From: Prevotella fusca JCM 17724
Lineage (GTDB): Bacteria > Bacteroidota > Bacteroidia > Bacteroidales > Bacteroidaceae
Reading direction: 5' to 3'
Length of the DNA: 64,000 bases
Assembly (NCBI RefSeq): GCF_001262015.1
Contig: NZ_CP012074.1
Span: 1,339,001 to 1,403,000, forward strand
Positions 44,441 through 53,838 of the stretch are shown piece by piece (position 1 is the stretch's first letter; each line of letters opens with the position of its first letter). Under the pieces are notes generated by a model, which was given only the letters and a program-made list of their open reading frames with translations, was not told the DNA's origin and ran no database searches. The translations under genes were made by a program, and so were the position numbers.

Positions 44441-45907
44441 TTAATTGATGTTTTGTTTATTTTTTGCAAACCGACTGCGTATTTTTTGCAGCGGAAAGTC
44501 GTGATAAAGAACGTGTGCAATGAATAGGATAATAACCAGTGTGTTGATTGCCAATGCTGCAGGAACTGGCAGGTTGGCGTTGGTATAGCTGATGATGGCA
44601 AAGAACAGACCACCTATCAGTACGTAAACAAAGATGCTCTTCAGTGGATAGTCTATCGGATACTTGCGCTGACCGACAAGGTAAGACAATACCATTGCCG
44701 TTGCATTGCCTGAGAAACCTGCCCAGGCGCAGGCGATATAGCCGTATCTCGGTACGAAAATCACGTTGATTCCGATGATTACTGCACATCCGATGCCTGA
44801 GAAGTAGGCACCCCAGATGGTCTTGTCGATGAGCTTATACCAGAAACTGAGGTTGAAGTAGATACCCGTCATGATTCCTCCTGCCATCACGATAGGTACA
44901 ACCTGCAGTCCTACCCAGTAGTCACGGCCGATGATATGGCGCAGGATATCCATATAACCCATTACCACAAGGAACGCCAGAAGCGTGAAGATGATAAAGA
45001 ACTTCATAGCCTGTGCATAGGTTTCCTTGTTGTCCTTGTCGCGTGCCTTGCCAAAGACGAACGGCTCGTAGGCATAGCGGAAAGCCTGCGTAATCATTGA
45101 CATAATCATTGCAATCTTGCTCGCAGCCCCGAAGATACCAAGCTGTGTATGCGCATCACTGTCCTTGTAGACGTATGGGAAGAGGATGTAACCTGCCGTC
45201 TGGTTGAGAATACCCGCAATACCGAGGATGAGAATAGGCCAGGAGTACGACAGCATCTTCTTTGCCAAAGGCATGTCAAGGAGTTTTCCGCCCGAGAAGA
45301 AGCCGTCCTTCAGTTCCTTCCAGAAGCAGAAGGTGATGGTACTTGTGCATGCAAGGTTGATATAGAAAGCATAACCCACTTCATGTCCGCCAAGGATGAG
45401 ATAGTAAACAAGGTTCAGAACGATGTTCAAAGCGATGAACAGCAGCTTGAAAGCAGCGAACTTGATGGGGCGTTTCTTGTATCTCAGATAGGCAAAAGGG
45501 ATGCACTGGAAGGCATCAATCGCCACGGTGATTGCCATTACCCACACATACGACGGATGTTCCGAATAACCCATGAAGTCACAGATAGGCTGCAGGAATA
45601 CGAATACCATTGCGATGAACAACAGTGAGGAAAGACCCACCATCGACAAAGTAGTGGAATAAACCTTCTTCGGATCTTGGTCAGTCTTATTGGCATAACG
45701 GAAGAAAGTCGTCTCCATTCCGTAGGTCAGAATGACCAGCAGCAGTGCAGTATAGGCATAGATGTTCGTGATAACACCGTAGCCACCGCTCGCAGCACTG
45801 ATTTTTGCTGTATAGAGGGGTACAAGAAGGTAGTTCAGGAACCTTCCGATGATACTGCTCAATCCGTAGATGGCAGTGTCTTTTGCAAGTGATTTTAAAT
45901 TTGCCAT
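44441..45907 (-). CDS. Polysaccharide flippase (Wzx/MATE-like)
   Basis: This 488-residue inner-membrane protein has about 14 hydrophobic segments and the typical oligosaccharide-flippase start (LAKDTAIYGLSSIIGRFLNYLLVPLYTAKI). It should move lipid-linked glycan across the inner membrane. It lies between the SpmA/SpmB-like fusion gene (90 bp, with a repeat array) and DPP7 (14 bp). No glycosyltransferases adjoin it, so the glycan is unknown. Confidence 0.9.
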   Translation of the reverse strand: MANLKSLAKDTAIYGLSSIIGRFLNYLLVPLYTAKISAASGGYGVITNIYAYTALLLVILTYGMETTFFRYANKTDQDPKKVYSTTLSMVGLSSLLFIAMVFVFLQPICDFMGYSEHPSYVWVMAITVAIDAFQCIPFAYLRYKKRPIKFAAFKLLFIALNIVLNLVYYLILGGHEVGYAFYINLACTSTITFCFWKELKDGFFSGGKLLDMPLAKKMLSYSWPILILGIAGILNQTAGYILFPYVYKDSDAHTQLGIFGAASKIAMIMSMITQAFRYAYEPFVFGKARDKDNKETYAQAMKFFIIFTLLAFLVVMGYMDILRHIIGRDYWVGLQVVPIVMAGGIMTGIYFNLSFWYKLIDKTIWGAYFSGIGCAVIIGINVIFVPRYGYIACAWAGFSGNATAMVLSYLVGQRKYPIDYPLKSIFVYVLIGGLFFAIISYTNANLPVPAALAINTLVIILFIAHVLYHDFPLQKIRSRFAKNKQNIN

Positions 45908-45914
45908 TGTTGTT

Positions 45915-45985
45915 TTGTTGTTTGGCTTATTAGCCTTATTAGGCTGATAAGGCTAATAGGGCAAATAGCCCAATAGCTTAATAGA
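45915..45985 (-). repeat. 9-nt ATTAGCC-type array before the flippase gene
   Basis: A degenerate 9-nt repeat (GGCTTATTA, GCCTTATTA, GGCTGATAA, GGCTAATAG, GGCAAATAG and others) fills most of the 90-bp gap. Its relatives at 8940 and 16020 also stand directly before a gene start. Confidence 0.7.
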
Positions 45986-45997
45986 CTCAATTATCTC

Positions 45998-47224
45998 CTA
46001 AAAGAAAACATAGCAGATGGCGATAGCGGCGATTACACCTGCCAAGTCTGCCAGCAATCCACACGCAACAGCGTGCCTTGTGTACTTGACGCTGATGCTT
46101 CCGAAGTAAACTGCCAGGACATAGAAGGTCGTGTCAGTAGACCCTTGGAAGATACAACTGAGCCTGCCGACGAATGAGTCAGGACCATAACTCTTCATGG
46201 CTTCCAGCATCAGACCGCGTGCTCCGCTGCCTGAAAGGGGTTTCATGAAGGCTGTAGGGAGTGCTCCGACAAAATCGGTGTTCAGTCCGCATTGCTCCAC
46301 ACACCATTGTATTCCCTTTATTAAGAGGTCCATTGCGCCCGATGCACGGAATACTCCTACTGCCACAAGGATAGCGACCAAATAAGGAATAATGCGCACA
46401 GCCGTCTGGAATCCATCCTTTGCTCCTTCGATGAAAGCGTCATAAACGTTCACCTTCTTCAGTAAGCCGGCACCGATGAAAAGGACGATAATCGACATGA
46501 GGATAAGGTTTGAGGCAACAGAAGTCACCGTGCCCATCGTCTGCTTGTCCATCTGTCCGAAGCCCCAGATAATCAGTCCGACGAAGCCCATCAGTCCCAC
46601 AAGGGCTGCAAGCAGTGTGGGCTGGAAGATGTTGATGCGCTGCCAGCCTGCCGTAAGGATGATACCCGCAAGCGTTGCGACTGTGGTAGCAAGCAGGATA
46701 GGGATGAATACATCCGTTGGCTGTGCTGCTCCGTAGGAACTTCGGAATGCAAGGATAGTCGTTGGAATGATGGTCAATCCCGAAGTGTTCAGTACCAAGA
46801 ACATAATCATCGGGTTGGTTGCCGTGTCTTTCTTTGGGTTCAGCTCCTGCATCTGTGCCATCGCCTTCAGTCCGGTAGGCGTAGCAGCGTTGTCAAGTCC
46901 TAACATATTCGATGCAATATTCATGAAGATAGACCCCATCACAGTGTGATTCTTAGGAATATCGGGGAAGAGCTTTGTGAAGAAAGGGCTGAGTATGCGT
47001 GCAAGAACATTCACGACACCCGCCTTCTCGCCTATTTTCATGATGCCTAACCATAGTGCCAGGACGCCTGTCAGACCTAATGAGGTCTCGAAGGCAGTCT
47101 TGGACGAGTCGAAGGTGGCATCCACCATTTTCTGGAATATCGTCATGTCGCCCGTCAACAGTGATATGATTCCGAAGATGAAGGCGATGAGGAAGAATGC
47201 TATCCAAATGTAGTTCAGTACCAT
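45998..47224 (-). CDS. SpmA/SpmB-like nucleoside-recognition-domain membrane protein
   Basis: This 408-residue inner-membrane protein contains two nucleoside-recognition (Gate) domains, equivalent to SpmA and SpmB fused in one chain. The N-terminal half holds GVLALWLGIMKIGEKAG and SNMLGLDNAATPTGLKAM; the C-terminal half holds LVAILVAVGVFRASGAM and QGSTDTTFYVLAVYFGS. The fusion is known in Bacteroidetes, which do not make spores, so the spore name says nothing of its role here; transport is likely. A -7 box (TATCTTTG, minus strand, 47321-47314) lies 90 bp upstream. Confidence 0.88.
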   Translation of the reverse strand: MVLNYIWIAFFLIAFIFGIISLLTGDMTIFQKMVDATFDSSKTAFETSLGLTGVLALWLGIMKIGEKAGVVNVLARILSPFFTKLFPDIPKNHTVMGSIFMNIASNMLGLDNAATPTGLKAMAQMQELNPKKDTATNPMIMFLVLNTSGLTIIPTTILAFRSSYGAAQPTDVFIPILLATTVATLAGIILTAGWQRINIFQPTLLAALVGLMGFVGLIIWGFGQMDKQTMGTVTSVASNLILMSIIVLFIGAGLLKKVNVYDAFIEGAKDGFQTAVRIIPYLVAILVAVGVFRASGAMDLLIKGIQWCVEQCGLNTDFVGALPTAFMKPLSGSGARGLMLEAMKSYGPDSFVGRLSCIFQGSTDTTFYVLAVYFGSISVKYTRHAVACGLLADLAGVIAAIAICYVFF

Positions 47225-47547
47225 TTAGTGTTTCTTTGTGTCTGTTTTTATTTGTCTGAATATGTCAGGGGTGGGGACGGACAGCCCCATAAAGGTACCA
47301 TTCTTTCCCATTGCAAAGATAATCAATTCTGTGTGAACCCGCAGCAAAATGCGTTAAAAAGATGTATATAGTCCCGGTGTTTCCTGTTGTTCTGCTGATG
47401 ATGGCGTGTGAATGGTTTTATATTGATGGACTTTAATTCCCTTTTATGATAGCTTGTTTTTCGTGTTTTATCGATGGTTGTAATGAATTGTATGTATGAT
47501 TTAGTCTTTTTAACATATGTAATTGTGTATATGTAGTATGAAGTCTT

Positions 47548-47555
47548 TATCTTTG
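47548..47555 (+). promoter_or_regulatory. -7 promoter box of the 144-residue protein gene
   Basis: TATCTTTG stands about 95 bp before the start codon; a TTG at 47523-47525 is 22 bp away, slightly wide. The remaining gap (47225-47650) holds only this and the opposite promoter. Confidence 0.5.
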
Positions 47556-47650
47556 CAATTATCTTTTTGGATGGGATTTTATCTGTTTCCGATTGCTTTT
47601 ATTATATAAATCAGTTACTTGCAAATAGAGATAGTAACAGTTAGGACTAT

Positions 47651-48085
47651 ATGGGTATATTCGATTTCTTTAAGAAGAATAAGCGTAAAGAGCAAGAGAA
47701 CGACCGCTGCTTCCTTGATGTAGGGGAGGCAGAGGAGACTGACTTGTGGGCGGAGGCTTATGTCGCCAAGCCTCAATGTTATGCGAAAGAGGGCAAGGAG
47801 CCCTTTTTGACTTTTGTCATAACAGAGGGTGTGAATACGATTCTGCCGATGTATCCTAACGAGTCGTATAAAGTAGGTAACGGACATTTTTCTGATATAC
47901 GACTTACTTTCGTAAGTACGACAAAGCTGGGAGAGGTAGTTGACCTCCCTTTCTTCCACTGTGTTCCTGCGCTATCCAATTACGCTGTGGAAATCAGAGA
48001 GCCTAACGTGTTGATTAGAGGACTGAATGCTGCAGAGATGGGGGTACTTATCTCTGGCGTTAAACAGTCGTTGAAGCGTTATTAA
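47651..48085 (+). CDS. Cytoplasmic protein of unknown function
   Basis: This 144-residue protein starts MGIFDFFKKNKRKEQEN, a short amphipathic helix followed by a basic-acidic linker, and then a mixed alpha/beta domain (FLTFVITEGVNTILPMYPNE, IRLTFVSTTKLGEVVDLPF). No signal peptide or known motif is visible. The opposite-strand open frame in the same place is a shadow. I do not recognise the family. Confidence 0.65.
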   Translation: MGIFDFFKKNKRKEQENDRCFLDVGEAEETDLWAEAYVAKPQCYAKEGKEPFLTFVITEGVNTILPMYPNESYKVGNGHFSDIRLTFVSTTKLGEVVDLPFFHCVPALSNYAVEIREPNVLIRGLNAAEMGVLISGVKQSLKRY

Positions 48086-48393
48086 ACACTTGGAATAGGT
48101 TTGAAGAACCCTCCGTCTTGAATTCCGATTATGGTCATGGGGAAGTCCGTCCACAGTCGGGATTTGTTGTTTCTGCAGGCTTGATGAGCAATAATGAACT
48201 GTGTATAAGTCAAGGTGTCCGTATTGTTTCTGTCCTTCTGTGCATAGAAAATAGGGCTGTTTCTCTGTTTTGTCGTTCTGAAGTATTCTTACATTTTCGT
48301 TGTTTTTCTTGCTTTGAAACAGGCTTGAAGTAGCCTTTTGGGCTGCATTTGTAACTATCATGAAATGAGGTTGTTGTAAAGTTGTGCACGTAA

Positions 48394-48503
48394 ATGCGCT
48401 TGGTCTGACTTCAATTAAGCCTTAGTTAGCCTTCAATTAAGCACCAATTGGACATCAGTCAAGGCTTAATTCGACTCTATTCAGGCATCAGTAGGAAACA
48501 TTC
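48394..48503. repeat. 22-bp array, AAGCCTTAGTTAGGCTT family, copy 2
   Basis: Units begin at 48394, 48416, 48438, 48460 and 48482. The unit at 48416 is nearly identical to the one at 34915, and the unit at 48438 contains CACCAATTGG. The surrounding 1.1-kb gap (48086-49185) between convergent genes holds a second array and no gene that I can support. Confidence 0.8.
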
Positions 48504-48724
48504 AGGTTCTTCCGTTAAATGCGTAGATTGGAAACAGAATAAAGGATTATACACCTTCATGGTATGACTCTCCAAAATCAGACGGTCTCACAAAAAGGGA
48601 TAATGCACAAGATAAAAATGTAGAAAAGGCAAACAGATGCTATGTCTTTCCGTCTTCAAGAAACAACTTATTCCCATATCAACCAATGTTTGTAAACTAT
48701 TTTCGTACTACTCAAAATTAATAC

Positions 48725-48834
48725 ATGGTCTTTTGGCTTTGAAAAGACGCCCAATTGGCTTGCAATAGACGCCCTTTTGAGGTCTAACTAACGCCCTTTT
48801 GAAGTCCAATTAAGCACCTTTTCTTGCACTGCTT
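48725..48834. repeat. 22-bp array, ACGCCCTTTTGA family, copy 3
   Basis: Units begin at 48725, 48747, 48769, 48791 and 48813. Units at 48769 and 48791 share ACGCCCTTTTGA and differ at few positions; the same 12-mer occurs in the array at 34937. Confidence 0.82.
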
Positions 48835-49104
48835 TATAACTAATTGATTTACTGTTGGTTGCAGACTTGCTTTTTATACGTGTTTATGCCTTTGTTTGTA
48901 GATATTTTACCCGAAATTATGTCATGATTTTTCAAACTGTTGTCTGCATTTTCAAAGCATTAACATGAAAAGGTTTTCTGTGTCGGAGGATGATAAAAAA
49001 GTAGGCAGCCAAGGACCGTCTTAGCTATGTTTTTATTTAATGAATAACTCCAGTTCTTCCGTTAAAGCTATACGAAAAGTGTCCACGCATTTAACGGATG
49101 AACC

Positions 49105-49144
49105 TAAAAAAGGCTTGCACAAGGTTTGAAAGCCTTGGCAAGCC
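49105..49144 (-). terminator. Terminator of the 153-residue lipoprotein gene
   Basis: GGCTTGCACAAGG (49112-49124) pairs with CCTTGGCAAGCC (49133-49144), followed on the minus strand by TTTTTT. Confidence 0.82.
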
Positions 49145-49185
49145 CCATTATTTTAGTGTTTTAGTTTACAGATTCTCGTTGCTTC

Positions 49186-49647
49186 TTACTTCAGCTTCAA
49201 GTCGTAGTTCATATCCTTTGAGTTCGTTGCTGGCTCCTCGAAGTCAGTGTTGACAAGGCGGAGGGTAGAGTCGTTTACAACGAGGAAGTTAACCTTGTTG
49301 TCCTTACCCAGGTCGAACTGGTAGTAAGTATTCTCCTTGCCCTTTACGTCCTTCTTAAGAACCACGTAGTTACCAGTATAATTGTAAACGGTATCAGCCT
49401 CAGAGTCAGACTTCATGTAAGCCTCAGAAACGTTGAAACCATTTGATGAATCCTTAGCCAAAGCAACGCGGTACTTGATACCAGCAACGTCAGCTGCAGG
49501 TGTCATACCCTCGTAAACTGCTGAGTCAACTGCAGCAACAGAATCCTGTGTTACGCTGTCTGTACTGTCTGCGTTTGTAGTAGTCTTGCCATTGTTGCAA
49601 GCTACCATAGCTGCACAAGCAGCTACCATAAACATAATCTTTTTCAT
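49186..49647 (-). CDS. Lipoprotein of unknown function
   Basis: This 153-residue protein starts MKKIMFMVAACAAMVACNNGK with a lipobox Cys at residue 17, then a Thr/Ser/Asp-rich linker and a small beta-rich domain (VYNYTGNYVVLKKDVKGKE, NTYYQFDLGKDNKVNFLVVN, DSTLRLVNTD). The latter looks like an NlpE/C-terminal copper-resistance-like small barrel, which I cannot confirm. It has its own promoter (TATCTTTG, minus strand, 49701-49694, with TTG 19 bp away) and terminator. It may be separate from the DUF4625 genes upstream. Confidence 0.7.
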   Translation of the reverse strand: MKKIMFMVAACAAMVACNNGKTTTNADSTDSVTQDSVAAVDSAVYEGMTPAADVAGIKYRVALAKDSSNGFNVSEAYMKSDSEADTVYNYTGNYVVLKKDVKGKENTYYQFDLGKDNKVNFLVVNDSTLRLVNTDFEEPATNSKDMNYDLKLK

Positions 49648-49761
49648 AATCATTTTAATTTTGTATGTAAACTCTTACTTAACTCTCATGCTGCAAAGAT
49701 ATTGTATTTAATTCAATAAACAAGAATGTTTTAACCTTTATTTTGTGTTTATCGTGCAAGT

Positions 49762-50232
49762 TTATTTAATCTTAATAGCCATTGCACGCAGCTGTTGGTT
49801 CCCCGTTCGGTCTGTAACACGTATAACAAAGTGATAATCACCGGGTTCTACGTTGGCAGGTATCTGTATGTTCTGGGTGGCATCGTATGTCTTGCTGCCA
49901 TGTGGAATGGCAAAATCCTTGTTGTATTTGAAGGCTTTGTCAGCATTTCTCTTTTCAGTGTCAGGGTCGCATGACTTGCCCTGTGTGCCATGTGTGTGAT
50001 GGTCGAAGTTGTTATGTATCTCGAGGTTATAGTTTCCCAGTTCCTCATTGTCGGTGAAACGGTAATGGAAGGGTATGATTTCGCTACGGTTATACACCTG
50101 GCAGTCTACGGGGTTGGCTATGATACCCGCATCTGTGATTATGGGTAACTCCGTGTCTTTGTCTTTGTCGCTGGTGCAAGCAGTCATGCCGAGAAGTGCT
50201 GCAGCTGTTAAGCCTAATAAGTACTTTTTCAT
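49762..50232 (-). CDS. DUF4625-type lipoprotein, His-rich
   Basis: This 156-residue lipoprotein (lipobox AALLGMTAC, Cys 19) contains one DUF4625-like immunoglobulin-type domain: IIPFHYRFTDNEELGNYNLE, then NNFDHHTHGT and the end strand GDYHFVIRVTDRTGNQ. The DHHTH cluster may bind a metal ion. It is last in a minus-strand series with a longer DUF4625 lipoprotein and a TonB receptor. Function is inferred from neighbours only. Confidence 0.78.
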   Translation of the reverse strand: MKKYLLGLTAAALLGMTACTSDKDKDTELPIITDAGIIANPVDCQVYNRSEIIPFHYRFTDNEELGNYNLEIHNNFDHHTHGTQGKSCDPDTEKRNADKAFKYNKDFAIPHGSKTYDATQNIQIPANVEPGDYHFVIRVTDRTGNQQLRAMAIKIK

Positions 50233-50422
50233 AATGTGTGTTGTATTTGTTTATCCGTAATGGTTAATTGTCTTTCTGTTTTTTTCTTGTCTCTGATAGC
50301 TTTCCTGCCTATAAGAGGAATACTCCTTTCTGCCCGTTAAATGCTTGTGCAGAGTGGATGGGCAGGCACGCATTCTCTTATAGGTAGGTTGCTGTCATTT
50401 AGCTGATAGCTTTGTGTTTGAC

Positions 50423-51160
50423 TTACTTGACAACGAAGCCCTCAATCTCCTCTGTTGCCTTGCGCTTCTTGTTGTCCTTTACAGTGAAATGGATGTGATA
50501 GGTACCTGGCTTGCAGTCACCTGGGAGTGTAACACCCTTGCTGAACACGAACTTGCCGCTCTTTCCTTTGAATTCAACAAACTCCATTTCGTATTCTTTA
50601 TCGCCATGGAACTCAATCTCAATCTCATCAACAGGGTCCTTGGTCTCGATGTTTGCCGTGAAAGTAACCTTTCCGTTGGCGGTACTCTCCATGGTGTTTA
50701 CCTTTAAATCACTGATTTTTGGCATGTTAGGGTCTACTTCTTTTTTCTTCAATGTTATTTTTGCATTGACAGTCTTAACGGTTCCCTCTGTGTTGGTGAC
50801 AGTGATGGTTCCCTTGTATTCACCCTCGGCAAGTGTTGCAGGAAGGTCAATGTGCTCGTGGAAGGTAGTGTTGAGGACACCAATGTACTTGCCGCTGTTG
50901 TAAACCTTCTCTACTTTGTTGTTTGCATCCTTGATGATTGAGACGCTGATAGCCTTAATCTTGGAACTTGACTTTATTTTACACTCTAAATGAAGGTCTT
51001 TGCCGATAGTGCCAAGACCGTTGTTGTGGTGACCGAACTCGACGTCCTTGATTTCAATGCTGCCATTTGATGGAGAATCGTTGTCGTCACTGCATGAGGT
51101 AAGTGTCATTGCAAATACGCTCAGAAGCGCCATTGCGCCCATAATAAGTTTCTTTTTCAT
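50423..51160 (-). CDS. DUF4625-type lipoprotein, two domains
   Basis: This 245-residue lipoprotein starts MKKKLIMGAMALLSVFAMTL with lipobox LTSC (Cys 23). It contains two immunoglobulin-like segments of the DUF4625 type: one with IKDVEFGHHNNGLGTIGKDL and HEHIDLPATLAEGEYKGTI, the second with EIEIEFHGDKEYEMEF and LPGDCKPGTYHIHFTVKDN. His residues recur at equivalent places (GHHN, HEH, HIH). It follows the TonB receptor by 196 bp. The likely role is a surface or periplasmic partner of that receptor, perhaps metal binding. Confidence 0.78.
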   Translation of the reverse strand: MKKKLIMGAMALLSVFAMTLTSCSDDNDSPSNGSIEIKDVEFGHHNNGLGTIGKDLHLECKIKSSSKIKAISVSIIKDANNKVEKVYNSGKYIGVLNTTFHEHIDLPATLAEGEYKGTITVTNTEGTVKTVNAKITLKKKEVDPNMPKISDLKVNTMESTANGKVTFTANIETKDPVDEIEIEFHGDKEYEMEFVEFKGKSGKFVFSKGVTLPGDCKPGTYHIHFTVKDNKKRKATEEIEGFVVK

Positions 51161-51356
51161 TGTGTAAGTTGTTTTAAGTAAGGCTTTCGCCTTGGTTTAT
51201 TATCTTTGTTAATTAGCTCGCTTTTTGTGTTTTGAAAGGATGGCGTGGGGACAGTGTGTTGTTGATTCCTGCCCGCCATGCTCATCCATTCGAAGTCTCA
51301 GATTAGTTTATTCGATCAAGTGTTTATATCTCATTCATTACTGAAATGCTTGTTTG

Positions 51357-53513
51357 TCAGAACTCGTAGGTTGCCATCAGAGCCACGTTACGTCCCGGTT
51401 CGGGTACATCGATGAGTCGGTAGAAGCTCGTGTGGTCGTAATATTTACGATTGAGGAGGTTCTCTGCGTTGAGGCTCAGCCGTAGCGTTCTGTCTCCGAA
51501 GGCAAAGTCTTTGCCCGCAGTGAGGTTTAATGTGTAGTAACCCGGTGTCGTTTTCTCTGGCGGAACGATGTTGTTCTGTCTGCCAGTAACGTGCAGGTTC
51601 ATTGCTGCAAAGCCCTCATTGCCAACCTTCTTACGACAGAAATCATAGCGAAGGGTAGCATCTGCCGACCAAGGGGTGGAGAATGGGATTGTATAACCTT
51701 TCTTCTCGCCCGACAGCTGTTCGGAGTAAAGGTACTCACCCTTGAACTCTGCGCTCAGTGCAGGGAGTATCTTCCAGTCTGCCTGCAGCTCAAATCCATA
51801 GCGGATGACACGGCTCTGCGTGTAGTAGTACCACTGCAGCCCCTCGTAATAGTCTGGTGTCGGGTTCATGTAGATGTAATTCGGGAAGTAGTTGAGGTAC
51901 GGGTCCAATTGAATCGTAACCTTGCTGTTTCCCCAATGGATACCGGCATCAATCTGATAAGACTCCTCTGGCTTGAGGTTTGGATTACCCTTCTCGTATC
52001 GGAAGATGTGATAATTGACACCATCCGTCCCCAGTTCCTTCGGAATAGGTACACGGAAGCTCTTGCCGATGTTGGTTTTCAGAATCCAGTTGCCTGTGGC
52101 ATAGTTGATTCCAGCTGACCATGTGAGGCTGTTGAACGAACGGCGGAGATTCTGCGAACGCTCTTTATAGATGGTGTCGGTGGCATTGACGGGCGTTCTG
52201 AACCAGTCAGTATAGTTGTGGATGTTGGTTCTTACGTGGTCATAACGCACACCTGCATTTACTATCAGGTCTTTCTTGATTGTGAATCGGTCGAAAGCAT
52301 GAGCACCGAACGCCATCGTTTCAAAGTCAGGAATGATAAAGCCCCATCCTGCACGGCGGTTATGCTGATATTCACCATTGGCACCTGCCGAGAGTGTATG
52401 CTGTTCGTTAAGCACAAAACGCATCATGACATTTGCCGTGTAAGTGTCTTTCTTGAACTCACGTTCCAATGTGTTCGGCGGTGTTGGCATATAACCATGA
52501 GCGATTGGTTCGGAGAGTTCCTTCCGATGGTTGTTCTGATAGGCGATGTTTGCTTCTAAAGCGAGGTTCCCCTGTTGGTAAACCGTGTGGCTCATCACCT
52601 TCAGGTGGTTCACACTCTGGTAGGGTAAGTCAATGTCCCGACGTGACTTGTCATAGTCGATGGTCGACAGTCTCACCTCCAAACCGTGCGCATTGGCAAA
52701 GAAACCGCTCTTTGTGTAGGCATCCGTCAGCTTGAGTTCGGTGTGGAAATTATAGCCTTTATAACCGATTGTCACACTTCCGTCCCGTTCAAAACCAGCT
52801 GTATTGCGCAGTCGTTTGTTCTTCAGTGGGATGTCGTAGGAGAAGTACTGGATGCTGTTTGTCGGTACTTTGTAGTCGGCATAGTCGATAAGTGTCGCAT
52901 TGGCTTTCCAATAGAAGTGTCCGTTGATACCCTGCAGACGGGCAGATAGACCAACCGATTCATTGTTTGTGCGGCTGAAGAGCGACACACCTCCTTGGAA
53001 CTTCTTTGTCGGAATGTAGTTGCTGTAGATGTTGATGACGCCACCAATGGCATCCGAGCCATAGAGAAGGGCAGCCGGTCCTTTGACAACATCAATGTGG
53101 TCGATGGCAAACTGGTCTATTTCCAGTCCGTGGTCGTCTCCCCACTGCTGTCCTTCATGCTTGATTCCGTCCTCCGTAACGACCATACGATTGAATCCCA
53201 AGCCACGTATCGTAGGCTTTGACTGTCCCGAGCCAATGCTCATCGCCTTTACGCCGGGTATGCCGCTGAGGCTCTGCATCAGACTTCCCGAGAAGTTGTT
53301 TTGCAGGAATTCTTTGCCAATACTGATGGTATTGACGGATGATTTCATCTGAATGTCTTTCTGTCTGTTGCCCAATACGGTTACGTCCTGCATGACAATA
53401 CTGCTGTCGGCATCGGTTTCAATGGGAGTTGAAGTGCCTTTTGGCAGGTGGTTGTCAGCGAATGTAGCCACGCACACAGGAGAAAGAACAAAAGCTAATA
53501 AAGCCTTATTCAT
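51357..53513 (-). CDS. TonB-dependent receptor, ZnuD-like
   Basis: This 718-residue receptor has a signal peptide (cleavage near residue 19, ATFAD), the TonB-box region DVTVLGNRQKD, a plug with TIRGLGFNRMVVTEDGIKHE and DHIDVVKGPAALLYGSDAIGG, and a 22-strand-type barrel ending in MATYEF. The plug resembles zinc receptors of the ZnuD type more than siderophore or SusC receptors. The open frame extends 61 codons upstream, but only ATG 53513 gives a signal peptide; the upstream part is leader with a hairpin. It is grouped with DUF4625 lipoproteins and a His/Cys-rich small protein. Metal uptake is a reasoned guess. Confidence 0.85.
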   Translation of the reverse strand: MNKALLAFVLSPVCVATFADNHLPKGTSTPIETDADSSIVMQDVTVLGNRQKDIQMKSSVNTISIGKEFLQNNFSGSLMQSLSGIPGVKAMSIGSGQSKPTIRGLGFNRMVVTEDGIKHEGQQWGDDHGLEIDQFAIDHIDVVKGPAALLYGSDAIGGVINIYSNYIPTKKFQGGVSLFSRTNNESVGLSARLQGINGHFYWKANATLIDYADYKVPTNSIQYFSYDIPLKNKRLRNTAGFERDGSVTIGYKGYNFHTELKLTDAYTKSGFFANAHGLEVRLSTIDYDKSRRDIDLPYQSVNHLKVMSHTVYQQGNLALEANIAYQNNHRKELSEPIAHGYMPTPPNTLEREFKKDTYTANVMMRFVLNEQHTLSAGANGEYQHNRRAGWGFIIPDFETMAFGAHAFDRFTIKKDLIVNAGVRYDHVRTNIHNYTDWFRTPVNATDTIYKERSQNLRRSFNSLTWSAGINYATGNWILKTNIGKSFRVPIPKELGTDGVNYHIFRYEKGNPNLKPEESYQIDAGIHWGNSKVTIQLDPYLNYFPNYIYMNPTPDYYEGLQWYYYTQSRVIRYGFELQADWKILPALSAEFKGEYLYSEQLSGEKKGYTIPFSTPWSADATLRYDFCRKKVGNEGFAAMNLHVTGRQNNIVPPEKTTPGYYTLNLTAGKDFAFGDRTLRLSLNAENLLNRKYYDHTSFYRLIDVPEPGRNVALMATYEF

Positions 53514-53561
53514 TTCCAAATGTAGTAGAATGTTGATAAAATATGGAATGTTCAGCCGGAT

Positions 53562-53589
53562 GTTATACCCACGGGAATGTGTGTATAAC
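53562..53589 (-). promoter_or_regulatory. Hairpin in the TonB-receptor leader
   Basis: GTTATAC (53562-53568) pairs with GTATAAC (53583-53589), with inner CAC/GTG pairs. It lies 48-76 bp before the start codon. A -7 box (TACATTTG, minus strand, 53739-53732) predicts a leader of more than 200 nt. It could be an operator or an RNA element; I found no known riboswitch in it. Confidence 0.45.
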
Positions 53590-53838
53590 TGGGCAGAATG
53601 TGACGCAATGACGCAATAACAAGGATTTTCTGACGGTAGACAGTTGCCCCATAGATACTGCTGCCGGATGTTAAAAACAAAGCCGAATAGACGCAATTAT
53701 CCTTATATTGTGCCTGCGTCAGAGGTTGTATCAAATGTAATGTCTTTGAATACTAATGGATTGTATGCCTTTTGCAAGTATAGAAAAGCTATGCAGACGC
53801 ATCATTCATACACCAAGACGAGCAGATACAGCCTCCCT

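Noticed and set aside
47615..47959. 114-residue minus-strand frame opposite the 144-residue protein gene
   Set aside because: The plus-strand frame has a -7 box and a protein-like amphipathic start; the minus frame is its shadow.
53514..53696. N-terminal extension of the ZnuD-like receptor
   Set aside because: The open frame upstream of 53513 would bury the signal peptide and crosses the leader hairpin.
53514..53740. Cobalamin riboswitch in the TonB-receptor leader
   Set aside because: Short pieces look similar, but the conserved core order is absent and the receptor resembles metal receptors, not BtuB.
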